Below, in pieces: positions 25,294-37,668 of a stretch of DNA of 64,000 nt. The notes under the pieces are model-generated. The model was not told the origin of the DNA. It searched no databases and worked only from the letters and a program-made list of their open reading frames with translations. Numbering within the stretch: position 1 is the first letter of the stretch; each line of letters starts with the position of its first letter. This stretch comes from Neelides folsomi. Its lineage: Eukaryota; Arthropoda; Collembola; Neelipleona; Neelidae. Location of the stretch: NCBI GenBank assembly GCA_034687125.1, contig JAQGBZ010000127.1, forward strand, positions 62,001 to 126,000, written 5' to 3'. A program made the translations under genes and the position numbers.

Positions 25294-27250
25294 CTATGAA
25301 GATGCTTTTATAAATTCGCCAGCAAAATATCTTAGATTCTTTTCTGATTCCTGAGAACAATATAATGTACATATTATTATATATTTATTATTATGTTATT
25401 ATGCACATATTATTAATAGGTACGCAAATGTTATATTATGCTTACATACATAAGTATATCATACCTTGGTATTAAGTATTGTAACAATACAGTGTGATGT
25501 CATAAAATATTAACATTACAGATTAAATGATAAAATTCACTTATTTGACCAAACCTTAATTTCCCGAGTAAGATTTAGATCCAAATCGGCAAAAAGTATT
25601 CCATTTCTACTGATTGAAAGACCCTGTTAATGTGCATACATTGAATTAAACTTTTTTCTGTTAAGTGTCAAATCATTATGATACCATTATAACTATGTAT
25701 AAATATATCTGATCAGAATGGAGTATTTTATGTAAGTGTCTCACTGGGGATTTTCTACCATCAGGCGAAATTATATAAGAAGATCCAAAGAACTTCCCTA
25801 TTTTTTCAACTTCGTCACTCTAAACAGACGTCATTCAATTAGAGCATCATTTCCATAATTCACAATTAAATTAATTTGATTAAATTAAAATAATGTAAAA
25901 AAATTAATTGCATATTTGTAATTATACACTATTATTATAATTTATATTATTTTTGTACATTAGGTATGTATACGTTATCATACATTTTCCTTAATGAACG
26001 ACTCTGTTCCAACTCTGTTAATTGCGCAAGTATAATAACCAAATGAAGCTGCTGCTGACCTTGCTTCAATTGGCCAAAGATATTCGCTAAAAGAATCCAC
26101 TGTGGCTGAAGGATTAAAAACAATCTCAGCTTTTTCGAGTGCGAGTGAATACCAATGTTGTGGGTGATGGCGATCGTAACAAATATTAACCCCGATTCTC
26201 CCATATATTGTCTAATAAAAATACAAAATAAATAAATCGGAATCATTATATTATATCATACGTAGAAATATTTTAAATTGTAATGTCAAGTATTGATGTA
26301 TAACTTGAAAAACTTTATGATTTAATGCAGATGGATTGTAGAAATAAGTTTCACTATATTTTCCGGATATGGGTATATGATGCTTTCTTGTGAATCCCAG
26401 AACTTCACCAGTATCATCTATCACAACTGCAGTATTCCAGATATGGTCTTTTTGATCTCTTTCTAGAATCGGTGAGACTATGACCATATTGTATTGCACA
26501 GCTTTCTGCATAAAAATATAGATACAATAATTACAAACAAATAATGCATCTCTTAAAATCTAAAATTACGTTCTTTAAAAAAAGAGTAGTCGGTCCATTA
26601 AAGACATCTTCTCCAAATTCAGTCCACGGAAGTTTTTTTTGAGTGCAAAAAAACATTGGACAATCTAATATATTTTTAATAAATTATTAATTATACTATA
26701 TAATAACATTTTATGATGTAGGTAATATTTGTAAAACACATGTACGTAATAGTATTATATTTTTCTGTCCTTACTCCACATTTCTTGAAAACAAAACACA
26801 TTAGCATTTTCTAAATGTGCAATTTCTAAAGCCTTTTCTGCAAGAGAATATAAACTATTTTTTTGCTCTTCGATTGGCTTATAAGTTGGTTCGACAATTC
26901 CATTTTGAAAAACTGCAACTCGAACTGTTGGCTTTGTGGTTTCAGAGATTTCATTGACTTTTTCAGTTCCTTCAAATGAATATCCTTTAATGTCGATTGA
27001 ATATTCACTGGATTTTTTCTTTGAAATTATTCCAAATTCTAATTCTCTAGTTTGAAATAATATAAAATAAACGTTTTATTTTAATCTACTAAAAGCCATT
27101 TAAATTATATTGATATTGCTCTAGTATAGGTAATTTAAATTCTTACTTCAGTTTTGGAACCCCATAGATTATTGAATTCACAAATTCCAAATGAGTAGAA
27201 CTTAAATTTTGAGATAGAATATGATCTATTGAATCAACATTTTGATTCAT
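25294..27250 (-). CDS. UPB1: Beta-ureidopropionase
   Basis: Last enzyme of reductive pyrimidine breakdown: hydrolyses N-carbamoyl-beta-alanine (and the beta-aminoisobutyrate analogue) to the beta-amino acid, CO2 and ammonia; cytosolic nitrilase family. Exons: 27147-27250, 26775-27046, 26570-26664, 26305-26505, 25984-26211, 25745-25819, 25555-25623, 25294-25350; 366 residues (human about 384). The Glu-Lys-Cys triad is visible: FCFQEMW (about residue 123), TRKHHIP (about 202) and NICYDRHHP (about 235). Other family blocks include [36 protein letters not shown] and [12 protein letters not shown]. The extreme C-terminus (last exon, ending [12 protein letters not shown]) is shorter and more diverged than in the human protein, so the last exon is the least certain. 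AATAAA follows at 25286-25291. Confidence 0.93.
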
Positions 27251-28364
27251 TTTCAAAACTAATGAGAATATAATTATTATATATATGGCTATTTTGTTAA
27301 TTAGTCAGTATTAAAATTAAAATTCTTTTTATAAGTTTGTCGTTTAATTCATTACGTCTCACGAACAACATGTAAATCTTATTACATTTAATCTCGGTCA
27401 GTTCTTATCTTTAAACTCACTATATATGACTTGTTACATAAAACCTTTACAAGCTGCATATGATAATATACCGAGTATCATTGAGTACATTGCATATATT
27501 GGTGAATGATGAAACCTTATTCCTTATAGTACTGATAAATCTGTTTTGTAAATACTTGTAAGTATGTATTTACGAAGCCTAACCTAATTCAATATTACGA
27601 TTACTGTGATTGAAAATATGAGGCGTTGTGAATGAAAGAGATTCAATTTAACCTACTCAAAAATAGTTTTATAAGACAATAAAAGATTTAATATATTTAT
27701 TGTTATAATGTAATATGTTAACAATTAACAAGTTCATAATTATAGAAAGAGACAAGACAAGTTTAATTGAAATCTAAATAGATTCTTGAAGACTTGTTTT
27801 GAGCCTGAAGTCCAATTCTTCTAATTGACATTAATAAAAGTAATGCATAGTTAAACATAAGTGTACTAATAGGAACATTATCAACGAACATATGGACAAA
27901 ATTAAATGTCTATCAATATATTTATCACATTTATTATTCTAAAATCAGAATGATAACTAGACATGTACTAGATGAAAAACTCTAAAAAAATTATATCAAT
28001 TTTTGTGTACAAACATACAATTAAGTACAGAAATATTTAATAAAGTTAAAAGTAAATTGCATAATATAAATAGTTACTGGTTGCATTTACAGGCTACTAA
28101 ATTATATAATGCATACATACAATAGTTTTTTTCAGATTCTAAAACTTGTCGTTAATGCTGAACACAAACTTTGGTAGTTAAATAGTAATATTTTCAAATA
28201 TACTTAATCCGTCGAATTATTTTCGAAGATTTTAAATTATATTGTATGTTACACACAATAATTTTTTTCATGTCGAGTAAATCAAATAATAAAAATCAAA
28301 TAATAACAAGGGTATTACATAATGTTGGTTTTATACAAACTAACCATTAAGAAATAAGAAATAA
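27251..28364. other. Spacer with no supported gene
   Basis: AT-rich stretch between the start of the beta-ureidopropionase gene and the end of the DELE1-like gene, both on the minus strand. It must hold the promoter of the first and the 3' UTR of the second; no other structure stands out. Confidence 0.5.
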
Positions 28365-29327
28365 TTAATTCCCAAAAGAGTAACGATCGAGAGCATCCTT
28401 TGCTTCTCTAATTCCTGATTTGGCCGCAAATTCCATGAGATGGATCCCTTTTGTGAATTTGCCTTCTCGCAACTTCATAACGCTCAAGTTATAAGCGGCC
28501 AAAGGGTGTCCTAATTCTGTTGCCCTTTCAAAATACTCTTCGGCTAATTCAACATCTTCGAGTCTTTGATAAGCTATTCCAATATTATAAAGAGCTCTGG
28601 AACTACCCAGACTGGCACTTTTTTTCAAGAGCTCGATTGCCTCTAAGGAAGGATTGTCAACTTTTTCGTCACTTTTTTGTTCGTTATTCATTTCAACATT
28701 TTTACTTCCCATTAGGAATTTAAAAGATCCGAGAATGCTCAAAATATCCCCAGACACCTCATTTGCTAAACTTAAAGCGCTTGCCTCATCGTTTTCCTTT
28801 TTGGGTTTTGGAGTAAGAAAAACGCTTAGTTTTTTATCCGGCAAAGTCAAATCTGATTCGGATTGTTCATCCTCGAAAACAATTTCATCTTCTGTGTCGC
28901 TGCTATATGGAGATGGAGATCTTGAAGCCAGGAGGGATTCATGAAGAAATGGAGTTGTATCAATGGAGTTCTTTTTAACTCTTGTATTTGTCGACGGTGG
29001 ATGGACGTTGGATAGTACGCTGTTGGCAGTTGTAGGAAGAGCAAACACTTTGGGTTGAGTTAATGTAACAACTCTTCCCCAAGGACAATTTTGAGACTGA
29101 CTCTTCTCTTTCTCATTTTCATGAAGGCGTGAACGATGGCCGAATGAACTGATGAGAAAGAGCCCAGTGGTCCAACCAATTGCTTCAGGAATCGAGTATT
29201 TGGCATCTTTGTGAAAATCTTGTCGGTTTCGATTACGATGAACTTCTTCGCCTCCAAGAGAAGGGCAATCATTTTCTCTCCACTTTCTGCAACCGATTCT
29301 CCATACACGGCAAATCGATCGATGCAT
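28365..29327 (-). CDS. DELE1: DELE1-like mitochondrial stress protein (Sel1 repeats)
   Basis: A single open exon of 320 residues. The N-terminus (MHRSICRVWRIGCRKWREN) is basic and lacks acidic residues at the start, as expected for a mitochondrial import signal. It is followed by a hydrophobic segment with EAIGWTTGLFLISS, which resembles the conserved helix I recall from vertebrate DELE1. An acidic low-complexity middle (about 130-170) leads to three Sel1/TPR-like repeats in the last 100 residues (EAIELLKKSASLGSSRALYN, then AEEYFERATELGHPLAAYN, then a partial third). DELE1 relays mitochondrial stress to the integrated stress response. This copy has fewer repeats than the human protein (about 515 residues). 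The assignment is by architecture and short motifs, so moderate confidence; a generic Sel1-repeat protein is the alternative. Confidence 0.72.
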   Translation of the reverse strand: MHRSICRVWRIGCRKWRENDCPSLGGEEVHRNRNRQDFHKDAKYSIPEAIGWTTGLFLISSFGHRSRLHENEKEKSQSQNCPWGRVVTLTQPKVFALPTTANSVLSNVHPPSTNTRVKKNSIDTTPFLHESLLASRSPSPYSSDTEDEIVFEDEQSESDLTLPDKKLSVFLTPKPKKENDEASALSLANEVSGDILSILGSFKFLMGSKNVEMNNEQKSDEKVDNPSLEAIELLKKSASLGSSRALYNIGIAYQRLEDVELAEEYFERATELGHPLAAYNLSVMKLREGKFTKGIHLMEFAAKSGIREAKDALDRYSFGN

Positions 29328-30100
29328 TGTTGGTCCTATTTACTTTGCTTCAATGTGTCCTTATATTATAAGGATTATTTCGGTTACTGAAACAAATAAT
29401 AAATATACAATTAAAACAAATCTAAAATGCCGATTATATAATAAATATTGTTCAATTTAAGTGTAGTCGTATTACGTATAATTTAATCTAAAGCAATTAC
29501 GTATAAAAGTTTTAATACCTCGGTTTTAATTGTTGCAGCCTCCCAAGGTTGTCTTTCATCTATTCGGGAAGCTCGTTGTTAAGTTTAAAATCAGACTCTG
29601 ATCCATCACTGCCCTTTCGAACCACACAAATGTGCGATTGTGCTAGCTATAATACATAATATAAGGTTAAATACAGAAAGGTTAAAAATAAATAATCAGG
29701 CCGTATTAAAAGCTCCTTAAAGAGAATACAAATATTCTTACCTTCATTATACAACGATTAATTCAATTTTGAAGCTTATGAAACTCCGATGAACTCTAGA
29801 TTGCACCGAATTTTGGAGACAATGTGATGGAATCGAGCGAATTCGCGTGATCTCCGCAGCATGGGCGCAAAAGCACGCAAAGGCAGAATAACAGAGAGCA
29901 GATGATGCTGACACGAGGACTGAACCGGCAATTTTTCGAATCGTCACTCTCTCGCGAATTGACGATTAAAAACCTCAAGACTTTAAGACTAACAATCCAT
30001 TCATTAATTATTTTCTCTATAAAATATAGTTATTAAAATTTACTCCCACAATTTACACTTTTGTACCTGTAGACTGTAGAAGCTCATTAGCTGATCAATA
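29328..30100. promoter_or_regulatory. Divergent promoter region, DELE1-like / SDR39U1
   Basis: 773 bp separate two head-to-head starts (29327 on the minus strand, 30101 on the plus strand), so transcription of both must begin here. Around 29800-29960 the base composition is less AT-rich. Two overlapping minus-strand frames (29747-29978) have hydrophobic stretches but no homology; they may be untranslated leader. No specific promoter element was identified. Confidence 0.55.
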
Positions 30101-31450
30101 ATGGCAGTTGTAATTGGTAAGATAATACTTCTGTTAATAAAGTAATTTGTTAATTCACGTGTAAAAATGAAAATAATGCTGTAATTGCCTTAAAAAATCT
30201 TAATATTGATAAGAAAAAGGTGAAAGATGAAGGGTGATGAAATTCTTAATTTTTCAAAGTAACCGCAACTAAAAACGTTATTATAGGCGGTGGAAGCGGT
30301 TTCATCGGGACTGCTCTAATTAGAGCTTTAAAAAATGAAGGTTTTGCTCCTGCAAATATTCACATCATTTCAAGAAAACCTGGCCCCTTTCATAAGTCAT
30401 GGGTAAATTTTGTTCTAATTACAATTATCTGTATATGAAAATTTTCTTGAGAGATATTCAAATCATATTTATTGATGAATGTTTTACAAAAAATATTATA
30501 TTATATAACACAAATACATTATAATGTACATTACATATTTATAAAAAATAAGATACCTATTTACATTAAAATATTTTTTCATAGTCCGAATTCGGTGAAA
30601 AGGGCATTCCACCGAATTGTAAAGCCGTTGTTGGGATGGCTGGACAAAATGTATTTGATGTCAAGAGAAGATGGACTCCTGGATTTAAGCAAAATGTTAT
30701 GTCTAGCAGAATCAATACAACTTTAACATTAAAAAAATCAATAGAAGCCGCTAAGGATAAACCAGATGTTTTTATCTCAATGTCTGGAGTTGGTAAGCTA
30801 TTGTTAAGTTTTGGAAATTCTTATAATTTATATTTTACCTAATTTACATAACTAATCAGAGTAATTTTAAAGGATATTACAAGCCCAGTTCAACAGCCGA
30901 GTACACAGAGGAGAGCCCTGGAGGAGATTTTGATTTTCTTTCAAACTTAACCACACAATGGGAAGCAGCAACTGAGTTAAATGAATCGTGTAAAAAAGTC
31001 CGAAGAATCATCCTTCGTTCGGGAGTTGTCCTCGGCCGACAAGGAGGTGTAATTGATCAAATGTATCTTCCATTTTTCCTTGGAGTTGGCGGAAGAATGG
31101 GAAGTGGAAAACAATTCTTTCCTTGGATCCACATATCAGATTTGGTCGATCTCATGATTCATTTGATGAACAAGCCTGATGCTGAAGGGATTTACAACGC
31201 TGTTGCACCTCAATTGATCACCAATCAAGAATTTGTATCGGCATTTGGAAAAGCACTTTTCAGACCTACCATTTTTCCCGTACCAAAATTTGCTTTAGAT
31301 TTTGCATTTTCTGAAGAAAGAGCTAAAATATTGACAGAAGGTCAAAAAGTAATCCCCAAAAGAGTATTGGAATCTGGGTATAAATTCAATTTTCCAGATA
31401 TTAATTCTGCGTGTAAGGAGTGTTCTTCTTCAATACTCAAACATTTTTGA
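30101..31450 (+). CDS. SDR39U1: SDR39U1-type NAD(P)-dependent epimerase family protein
   Basis: Atypical short-chain dehydrogenase with a C-terminal DUF1731-like region, related to bacterial YfcH; the physiological substrate is not established. Exons: 30101-30116 (only 16 nt), 30287-30402, 30585-30792, 30873-31450; 305 residues, the usual length. The nucleotide-binding glycine motif GGGSGFIG falls at residues 6-13, split between exons 1 and 2. Further family blocks are SMSGVGYYKP, VRRIILRSGVVLG and FPWIHISDLVDLM, the last typical of extended SDRs, and the C-terminal GYKFNFPDI. The tiny first exon is supported by exact phase agreement and by supplying the first beta strand MAVVI. AATAAA follows at 31531. 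Confidence 0.94.
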
Positions 31451-32168
31451 TCAGTTGATCTAAATTGTACTTATTAGTTAATGATTATACAGTATATCTC
31501 AAGTGTCAATTATTTATAGGATTAATAATAAATAAAAGTAACTCAACTAGATTTGCAGAAAAATATAATTAATGTTTGTAGTCGTTAATTGCTAGTTATA
31601 ATAATGTTGGGTCTGAATGTCTTTCTCTTTCCTAATTGTATTTCTAGTCAAGCAATTATGTTAACTTTAATTTGGGTTCTTATTTTAATGAAAAGACTTT
31701 ATAAAAAGACTTATTAAATGCCACCTGAATGTAACGTCACTGATGAAAATATGATTTTGTTAAAAATGTGTAATAACACAATATAAATTCATAATTTTAT
31801 CCACATATATTACTATTTATTTTTTAGAGAAGTAGTGTAGATTGCGTAATGTTTATTTATTAAAAATAAAACAATGAATGTGTTTTTATGTATTAAAAAC
31901 AATCAATTTTAACAAGAACTTGATATTAAATAAATAAAATAAATCTTAGATCCTAGAATATATTATGCATATATATTGCAATTTTAATATGAACAACTTA
32001 AGTAGGTAGTAGTTTGATTAGATTTCATATATAATATTTTGAAATCGAATATACAGATATTAAATAAAATATGTAGGTGTATTAGACATACTTATGTGAC
32101 TTTCTTTGAACTTGATTAAATACTAGAATGGTAGTAAATAAAATACCATATTATATTTATCATGTATA
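31451..32168. other. Convergent spacer SDR39U1 / ABHD
   Basis: 3' UTRs of the two convergent genes; AT-rich, with no further feature apart from the SDR39U1 poly(A) signal. Confidence 0.55.
31531..31536 (+). terminator. Poly(A) signal of SDR39U1
   Basis: AATAAA on the coding strand 81 nt past the stop codon. Confidence 0.6.
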
Positions 32169-34215
32169 TCAGGAAGTCACCGATAACACAATTTTTGTAA
32201 ATTCTTCTTTGTTATCTGCATAAACATGATGACCAGAATTTTTTATTATCTATAATTGATCGAAAATGAAATAAAAAAATATCAGAATTAAATTGAACTT
32301 CGTGATTGTAAAAATATGATATTTGAAGCATTATAAAAATGTATTTTTCGATCAAAAATAATTTAAGAACCAAATTAAAAGCTGTATTATTTATTAAGGT
32401 TCAGTTAACTTACGTGTGATTCAAAGTAGCCATTTCCTCTCAATTCTTGAAATTCATTTGGTGGAACATGATCTACCCAAGATTTTCCACCGTATATCAG
32501 TGTTAAAGGAACACTTTCTTTAAGGTTTTTTATCCTATTTATCATGGGATTCTTTGACCATCCAAATGTGGCCATCATTGCATGAAATGCTGCTTCTCCC
32601 CTAAAAACAATTATGCTTATTATTGCTAATTTGTGTAATAGTCTTTAATTTAATAATTAGAATATCAAATTGCATTTACGTTGGATCTTGCACGTTGCAA
32701 TGATAAATGTAACTAGGGACTTTCGTATATGATTCTTCAAGGATTAGATCAAACTTGCTTATTAAATCAGCTCTAATAGAACGAATGAGTTTTTGTCCTA
32801 GGAAGAAAAAAACAAACAGGCACTTATAACCATAATAAATAGTATTTATAAAAATGTATAACACATGTTACTTTTTACATATATCCTCAGTTTTGTTCAA
32901 TTACCGAAAGGCCCAGCTAACCTAATTGTCCAAAGTGGATTGAACGGCTCAACAACCTTCACAATAATTCTATGATGAAATGGAATTCGTCCAATGTCTC
33001 TTATATCATTCGGTCGTTTCTTAAACCCCCAGGGATCAGCCAGAACCAAATGTTTAACTCTATCAGAAGCATCCATTAATTCCGTTAATTATCATTGTTT
33101 CATATAATATATTAAAAGTATAATATTTAATATACCTATAAATACAGATATTTATGTTAAAATATTCGTTAGCAGTTTTGAACACCTTTGCGGGTATTTG
33201 ATAGCATAAGACGTTCCTAGGTATCCTCCCAGACTATGACCAACCAAGATGAATTTTTCGATCTGCATTTCTCTTCTCCAGCTTTCAATTGATTGGACCC
33301 ATTCCTCTTCAGCTTCCTGAGCATAATCGCTCAGTTTTACTCTTGAACTTCTTCCAAAACCTGTTGGAAATATAAAGAATGTGTTAAGTACAAATATGTA
33401 GTAAATACTTACGCATGTACATAAGGTGCTGGATAATGTTTAAGTATATATGAAAATAATGAATTTTTTATAGAATTACCTAATAAATCAAACGCATAAA
33501 CGGATCGTGATTTAGATAATAAATCGAAATTCATGGCCCATAGAGCAAGTCCTGATCCTAACCCATGGATGAGAACAATGGGAGTTTCATTTAAATTTCT
33601 AATGATACTCAGCGTCCAGATGTGAGCCTCGACGCCTTTTACAAGTCCAATGTTTACATTATGGAGCTTGTACGGTGATTTTACAACTAAAGGTAAAATA
33701 AAAGATTTTAGTAAATCATATATTATACAGCTTTTTGATAATAATTATTTATGATTAAAGACTTACTTTTTAGAATATTAGATTCTGCTTCTTGAAGATG
33801 AGACAAAGATGTTTGCGACCAACTAATTGGAAACCAAGTCCAACTTAAGAAAAATTGAAGAATGTTAAATAGTGCACTGATACATTTTATTATTTTTCTA
33901 AGCATGCTTTTTATTTGGACATGCTAATGCAACTAATGCTGTACACTGTTATATTTAAAAAGCAATTTTAATTTATTAAAGAGAAATGATTATACGCTTT
34001 TTCATAGTTTCATATTATATAGGATATTCTTACATACAATATATGGTATATTAAAACATGATTTTAAACGTGAAAATAGTGAAATATGAGTACTCGTATA
34101 TTTTATTAATTGTAAAGGAGTGAATTCTCTAAACTAACCTTGGCTTTGATTCATATCCATGCTTATGCTGGCCAATCGATGATTCGTTTAAATTTTCATC
34201 TGTCCTTGTCTCCAT
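32169..34215 (-). CDS. ABHD4: Alpha/beta hydrolase, ABHD4/ABHD5 type
   Basis: Lipid-metabolism hydrolase of the CGI-58 group; ABHD4 acts on N-acyl phospholipids, ABHD5 co-activates triglyceride lipase. Eight exons: 34139-34215, 33767-33843, 33480-33686, 33186-33360, 32905-33059, 32680-32797, 32414-32600, 32169-32249; 358 residues (human relatives about 345). Seen: membrane-interacting Trp-rich segment WTWFPISWSQTSLSHLQ, oxyanion region PIVLIHGLGSG, FDLLGFGRSSR, nucleophile elbow GHSLGG (about residue 164), LADPWGF, and the C-terminal HHVYAD, matching the HxxxxD motif of the group. The elbow keeps Ser, as in ABHD4; mammalian ABHD5 has Asn there. Arthropods may have one gene ancestral to both, so the symbol is approximate. 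The exon 5 acceptor (gatag) has a poor pyrimidine tract. Confidence 0.92.
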
Positions 34216-34969
34216 TTGGATAACAAGTAGTATATACAATGGTACAACGTAAGATCCCCTACTCTATAAACTAAAATTACAACTAAAATTTTAATTCTTT
34301 TTAATTTATTAGTCGTGTATTTAGTTTTTGAATTTGAAAGTAAATTAAGGATTAAAACTGCAAAATAAAGTTATATTTCCTTTAATAAAAAATAATTATA
34401 AAAGTATCCAACTTATAAATATTTAAGATTGAATTGTCTTCCTATTTTAATAAACAAAAATGAAATTAAGGAAGACAGAAAATATGTTCTGAAGAGTGCA
34501 ATAACTTGATGGAGAATGAGGTTCATCATTAATGATGACAATCACTAAAGGCACATCAGGCATGATTGTACGAAGAGTTAAGAGAAAGTGGGTCAATGAA
34601 CCAAACACTGTTACATGTACTCTATAGCCAAACCTGTCTTTAATAATTCCTGATAATCTGTATACACGTGTGTTGTCTTAAAGTAAATGGTTATTTTGTC
34701 CATGAATAAGCTTACATTTATGAAAAAGGAAAATTAGTAAAATGAAAGTTATAAAATTCTCAATATGTCGAGTATAATGATCATCATTCATAGAGTTCGA
34801 TCAAACATATGTTGTTTTTAATCAGTTTTAATAACTTTTGTTATTTGATTTTATTACAAACTTGTTACAGAAAATTTAAAGAGAATCTTAAACCAAGTAC
34901 CAAATATGAGTAATTTAAACAACAAGAAATGAAATGCAATAAAAAATTAAAAATAAGCTTACAATTTGG
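34216..34969. other. Spacer ABHD promoter / NUDCD1 3' UTR
   Basis: Contains a possible NUDCD1 poly(A) signal (AATAAA, minus strand, 34850-34855) and a 76-codon stop-free minus-strand frame at 34450-34677 without an initiating ATG near its start. No gene is called. Confidence 0.5.
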
Positions 34970-37668
34970 TTAAGCGTCATTTTCCTCTTTTACTCGAATT
35001 GCAGTGACAAATTGAGGAGTAAGAATAAAAAGATATTCGTTTGTAGCATAAGCCCCAAGTATCTCTTCAGGAGGATCAAGTGCTATGACATGTTGATGAG
35101 CGACATGGCTAATCCTTTGTCCGGTTTTACGGTTCCGAAGTTCAGTTGAGATTAAAGACGGTTGTCGGTACAAGTAAATGTGTCTCAAATCGTCACAAAT
35201 TGTAGCATATGAAAGATCTGCCGGAGCTACGGTAAATTTCCTCTGTGATTTTGAAGCTTGGACGTATCCCAATGCTAAGAATGTTCCAATATGAATGCAT
35301 GACCAATTTGAAGCTTGAGAGTCGCACGGTTCCCAAACCAGGCCATCGACGTCATCTCGCACAACAAATGCAGGAGGATTTTCTGAATTTCTTTTCAAGT
35401 TGAACAACCACTGACGGTTGTCCAAGTTAACCTAAATTAAAAATTAAAAATTATGAACTTGTTCAAGTTAACAAAACAAATGTTATAATTTGGCATTAGT
35501 GTTCTTGATATTAGCATAATTAATTTACTTGATGAGTTGCTTTCTGTAATTCTCTATCAAAGCGCACGAGGAGCCCAGTAACATCTTCACAATCGTCACA
35601 ATCTTCAAGTTCTTGAAAGTTGAATACTTTCTTATTGTCAAAGTCATTTGCCTGAAAGGATTAACAAGATTAACATCTGTATTTTATATTTTAATCAATA
35701 AATTAAAATAATATATAATGCTCAAAATGTACGCAGTTGTATGTTTAAATAAATAAATCAAATCCATACATCTTGATTCAAACTTTCCAATCTTGATTGG
35801 ATTTCTTCAACTGTCAAAGGATCGAGGATTTCTTCTCCCCCATTTCCACTTTCAATTATAACATTTTCCCAACGAATTCCAGAATTTGCTTTTGTAATGA
35901 CAATCTCAATCCTATTAAAACCCAAAATATAAATAATAATCTAATAATATTTTGAAAGAGGTTTATAATTGTATGGTAAATAAAAATGTCCTTTATGAAC
36001 ACAAATTATTATAACTTAAAACCAATGCTTACTTATTCGATGTAAAAGTCCAGAGTGACTCATCAGATTTAATCGAAAATGGAAAGTTTCCGTTTAATAT
36101 AACTTTATCCTTAACTTTTGCATTTATTGTCTTGGTATTGAATTCAATCAAAAGATCATCTTTAACATTATCGCATTCTGTATTAAAGAAGATTGTCACT
36201 TCGGAATCATTCTGCATCCACAAATAATTGGGAGTTTCTGAGAAAAAATAATCAATTTGAATTATTTTAATAATATTATTCTATCGTCATTAATTGTATT
36301 TTTAATAAATATATTAAAGTTTATTAAAATTATTGAGCCAAAAAAATTATTCTAACTTTCAATTTCGACAGGCTCAATCTGATTTTCAGAATCAATTGCA
36401 AAGTTAAATTCAGCATCACTAGCAATAACAATCCCACTTCCAAAATTCTCGATCGATGCATAGTTGATAGAACCTTGTCCAACCAAAACTCTTCTGCTTG
36501 TTAAATCCCATTCATTGTTCACATCTAAAATTAAAGAAATCCTTTATTATAAAATTTAAGGTTATTATAATATTTAAAAATTTAAGGTTATTATAATATT
36601 TAAAAATTCGTGTTTATAAAATATAATATATAACCTTTTGAGAATGTCATCCAGTGAATCAAAGTTACAAATACACTCTCTCTGTTTTTTCTATATTTCT
36701 CTTTTGGCATGAATTTTTCCCAGTCACTTTTAAGATCAATTGATAGAACTAAAGCATCAATGTAACTTTTATTATCCCCTTCTTTCTGATAAAAAATTGC
36801 TTCAAGAAGTGTTGAATTTGGACTTTTAAAATCATTAAAAGGGGATCCAGAATATGCCAGCTAAAATTACAAAATGCCACACACAATTAATAATTGTTCA
36901 AATTGAATAATGTATGTATGTAAGTATGTATTGTAAATTAAATAAGAAAATGAAAATATTACTTTCCAATCATTGCTTTCTTTAATCCTGTCAAATGTCT
37001 CTAGGATAAAAAGATTTCCAAGTCCATCCGATACCATCGCATATTCTTCATTAGGAAATAATATGTTAATATGGAATCTTCCAGTTTTAACTGGGCAGAG
37101 TTTGTTATCGTCTTTAGAATTTACAATTTCCCAAACTTTGTGTCTCTCTTGCAAATAAGACTCTGTTGTACAATGCTAGAATAAAAAAATTACAAGTTTA
37201 TTTATAGGAAGTTATAAATCTTATAAAGTAAATAAGTAAGTATATTAAATATCAGTAATCAATAATAATTATGAAGCTTACCGGTGATTCAACCCGCTGT
37301 TTATAAATAGCAAGTTCGTCGTCAATAAAGTAAAAATCATTTTTAGTTGACCAAGGGTCTGGATGAATATGATTTTTCGAAGCAAATATTTTGAAATGTT
37401 GGAGTGAATACTGGTCATCGGAATTGATAGTTCTGAATATTCCTGATTAAAATTTTGAAAATGTTATAAATGGTTATAAAGGTTAGCATTAAATATAAAA
37501 GAAATATAATTCAAATGGTTTAAAGTTTATAAGTTTACCCGATGAAATTGGAATTTTATAGGCCGGTAGTGAATTTAATGACAATTTATAGCCATTAAAC
37601 TTCCCGTCCAAGAGATCGACATTAGGTTTTAATTCTAAAAATTTAGGAATAACTTTTTCTTGCTTCAT
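34970..37668 (-). CDS. NUDCD1: NudC domain-containing protein 1
   Basis: Cytosolic/nuclear protein with a central CS (p23/NudC-like) domain flanked by beta-propeller-type sequence; NudC proteins are Hsp90 co-chaperones and NUDCD1 pairs with COPI-linked WD40 clients. Exons: 37539-37668, 37282-37442, 36963-37175, 36635-36860, 36357-36524, 36033-36237, 35770-35911, 35529-35651, 34970-35431; 609 residues (human about 583). Landmarks: N-terminal FNGYKLSLNSLPAYKI; a CS domain starting about residue 300 with YLWMQNDSEVTIFF and ending near IRWENVIIE; C-terminal ALGYVQASKSQRKF, IYLYRQPSLISTELRNRKTG and EEILGAYATNEYLFILTP, all close to the human protein as recalled. All nine exons agree in phase. No anomalies beyond a short tandem duplication in one intron. 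Confidence 0.95.
36551..36607. repeat. 26-nt tandem duplication in a NUDCD1 intron
   Basis: A unit of 26 nt containing tttaaggttattataatatt is repeated twice head to tail just upstream (in genomic order) of NUDCD1 exon 36635-36860. It looks like a recent slippage duplication. Confidence 0.8.

Noticed and set aside
29747..29978. Two overlapping minus-strand frames with Ala/Cys-rich hydrophobic stretches, considered as a mitochondrial leader exon for DELE1
   Set aside because: The DELE1-like frame already starts with its own basic leader, and no compatible donor/acceptor pair links the two.
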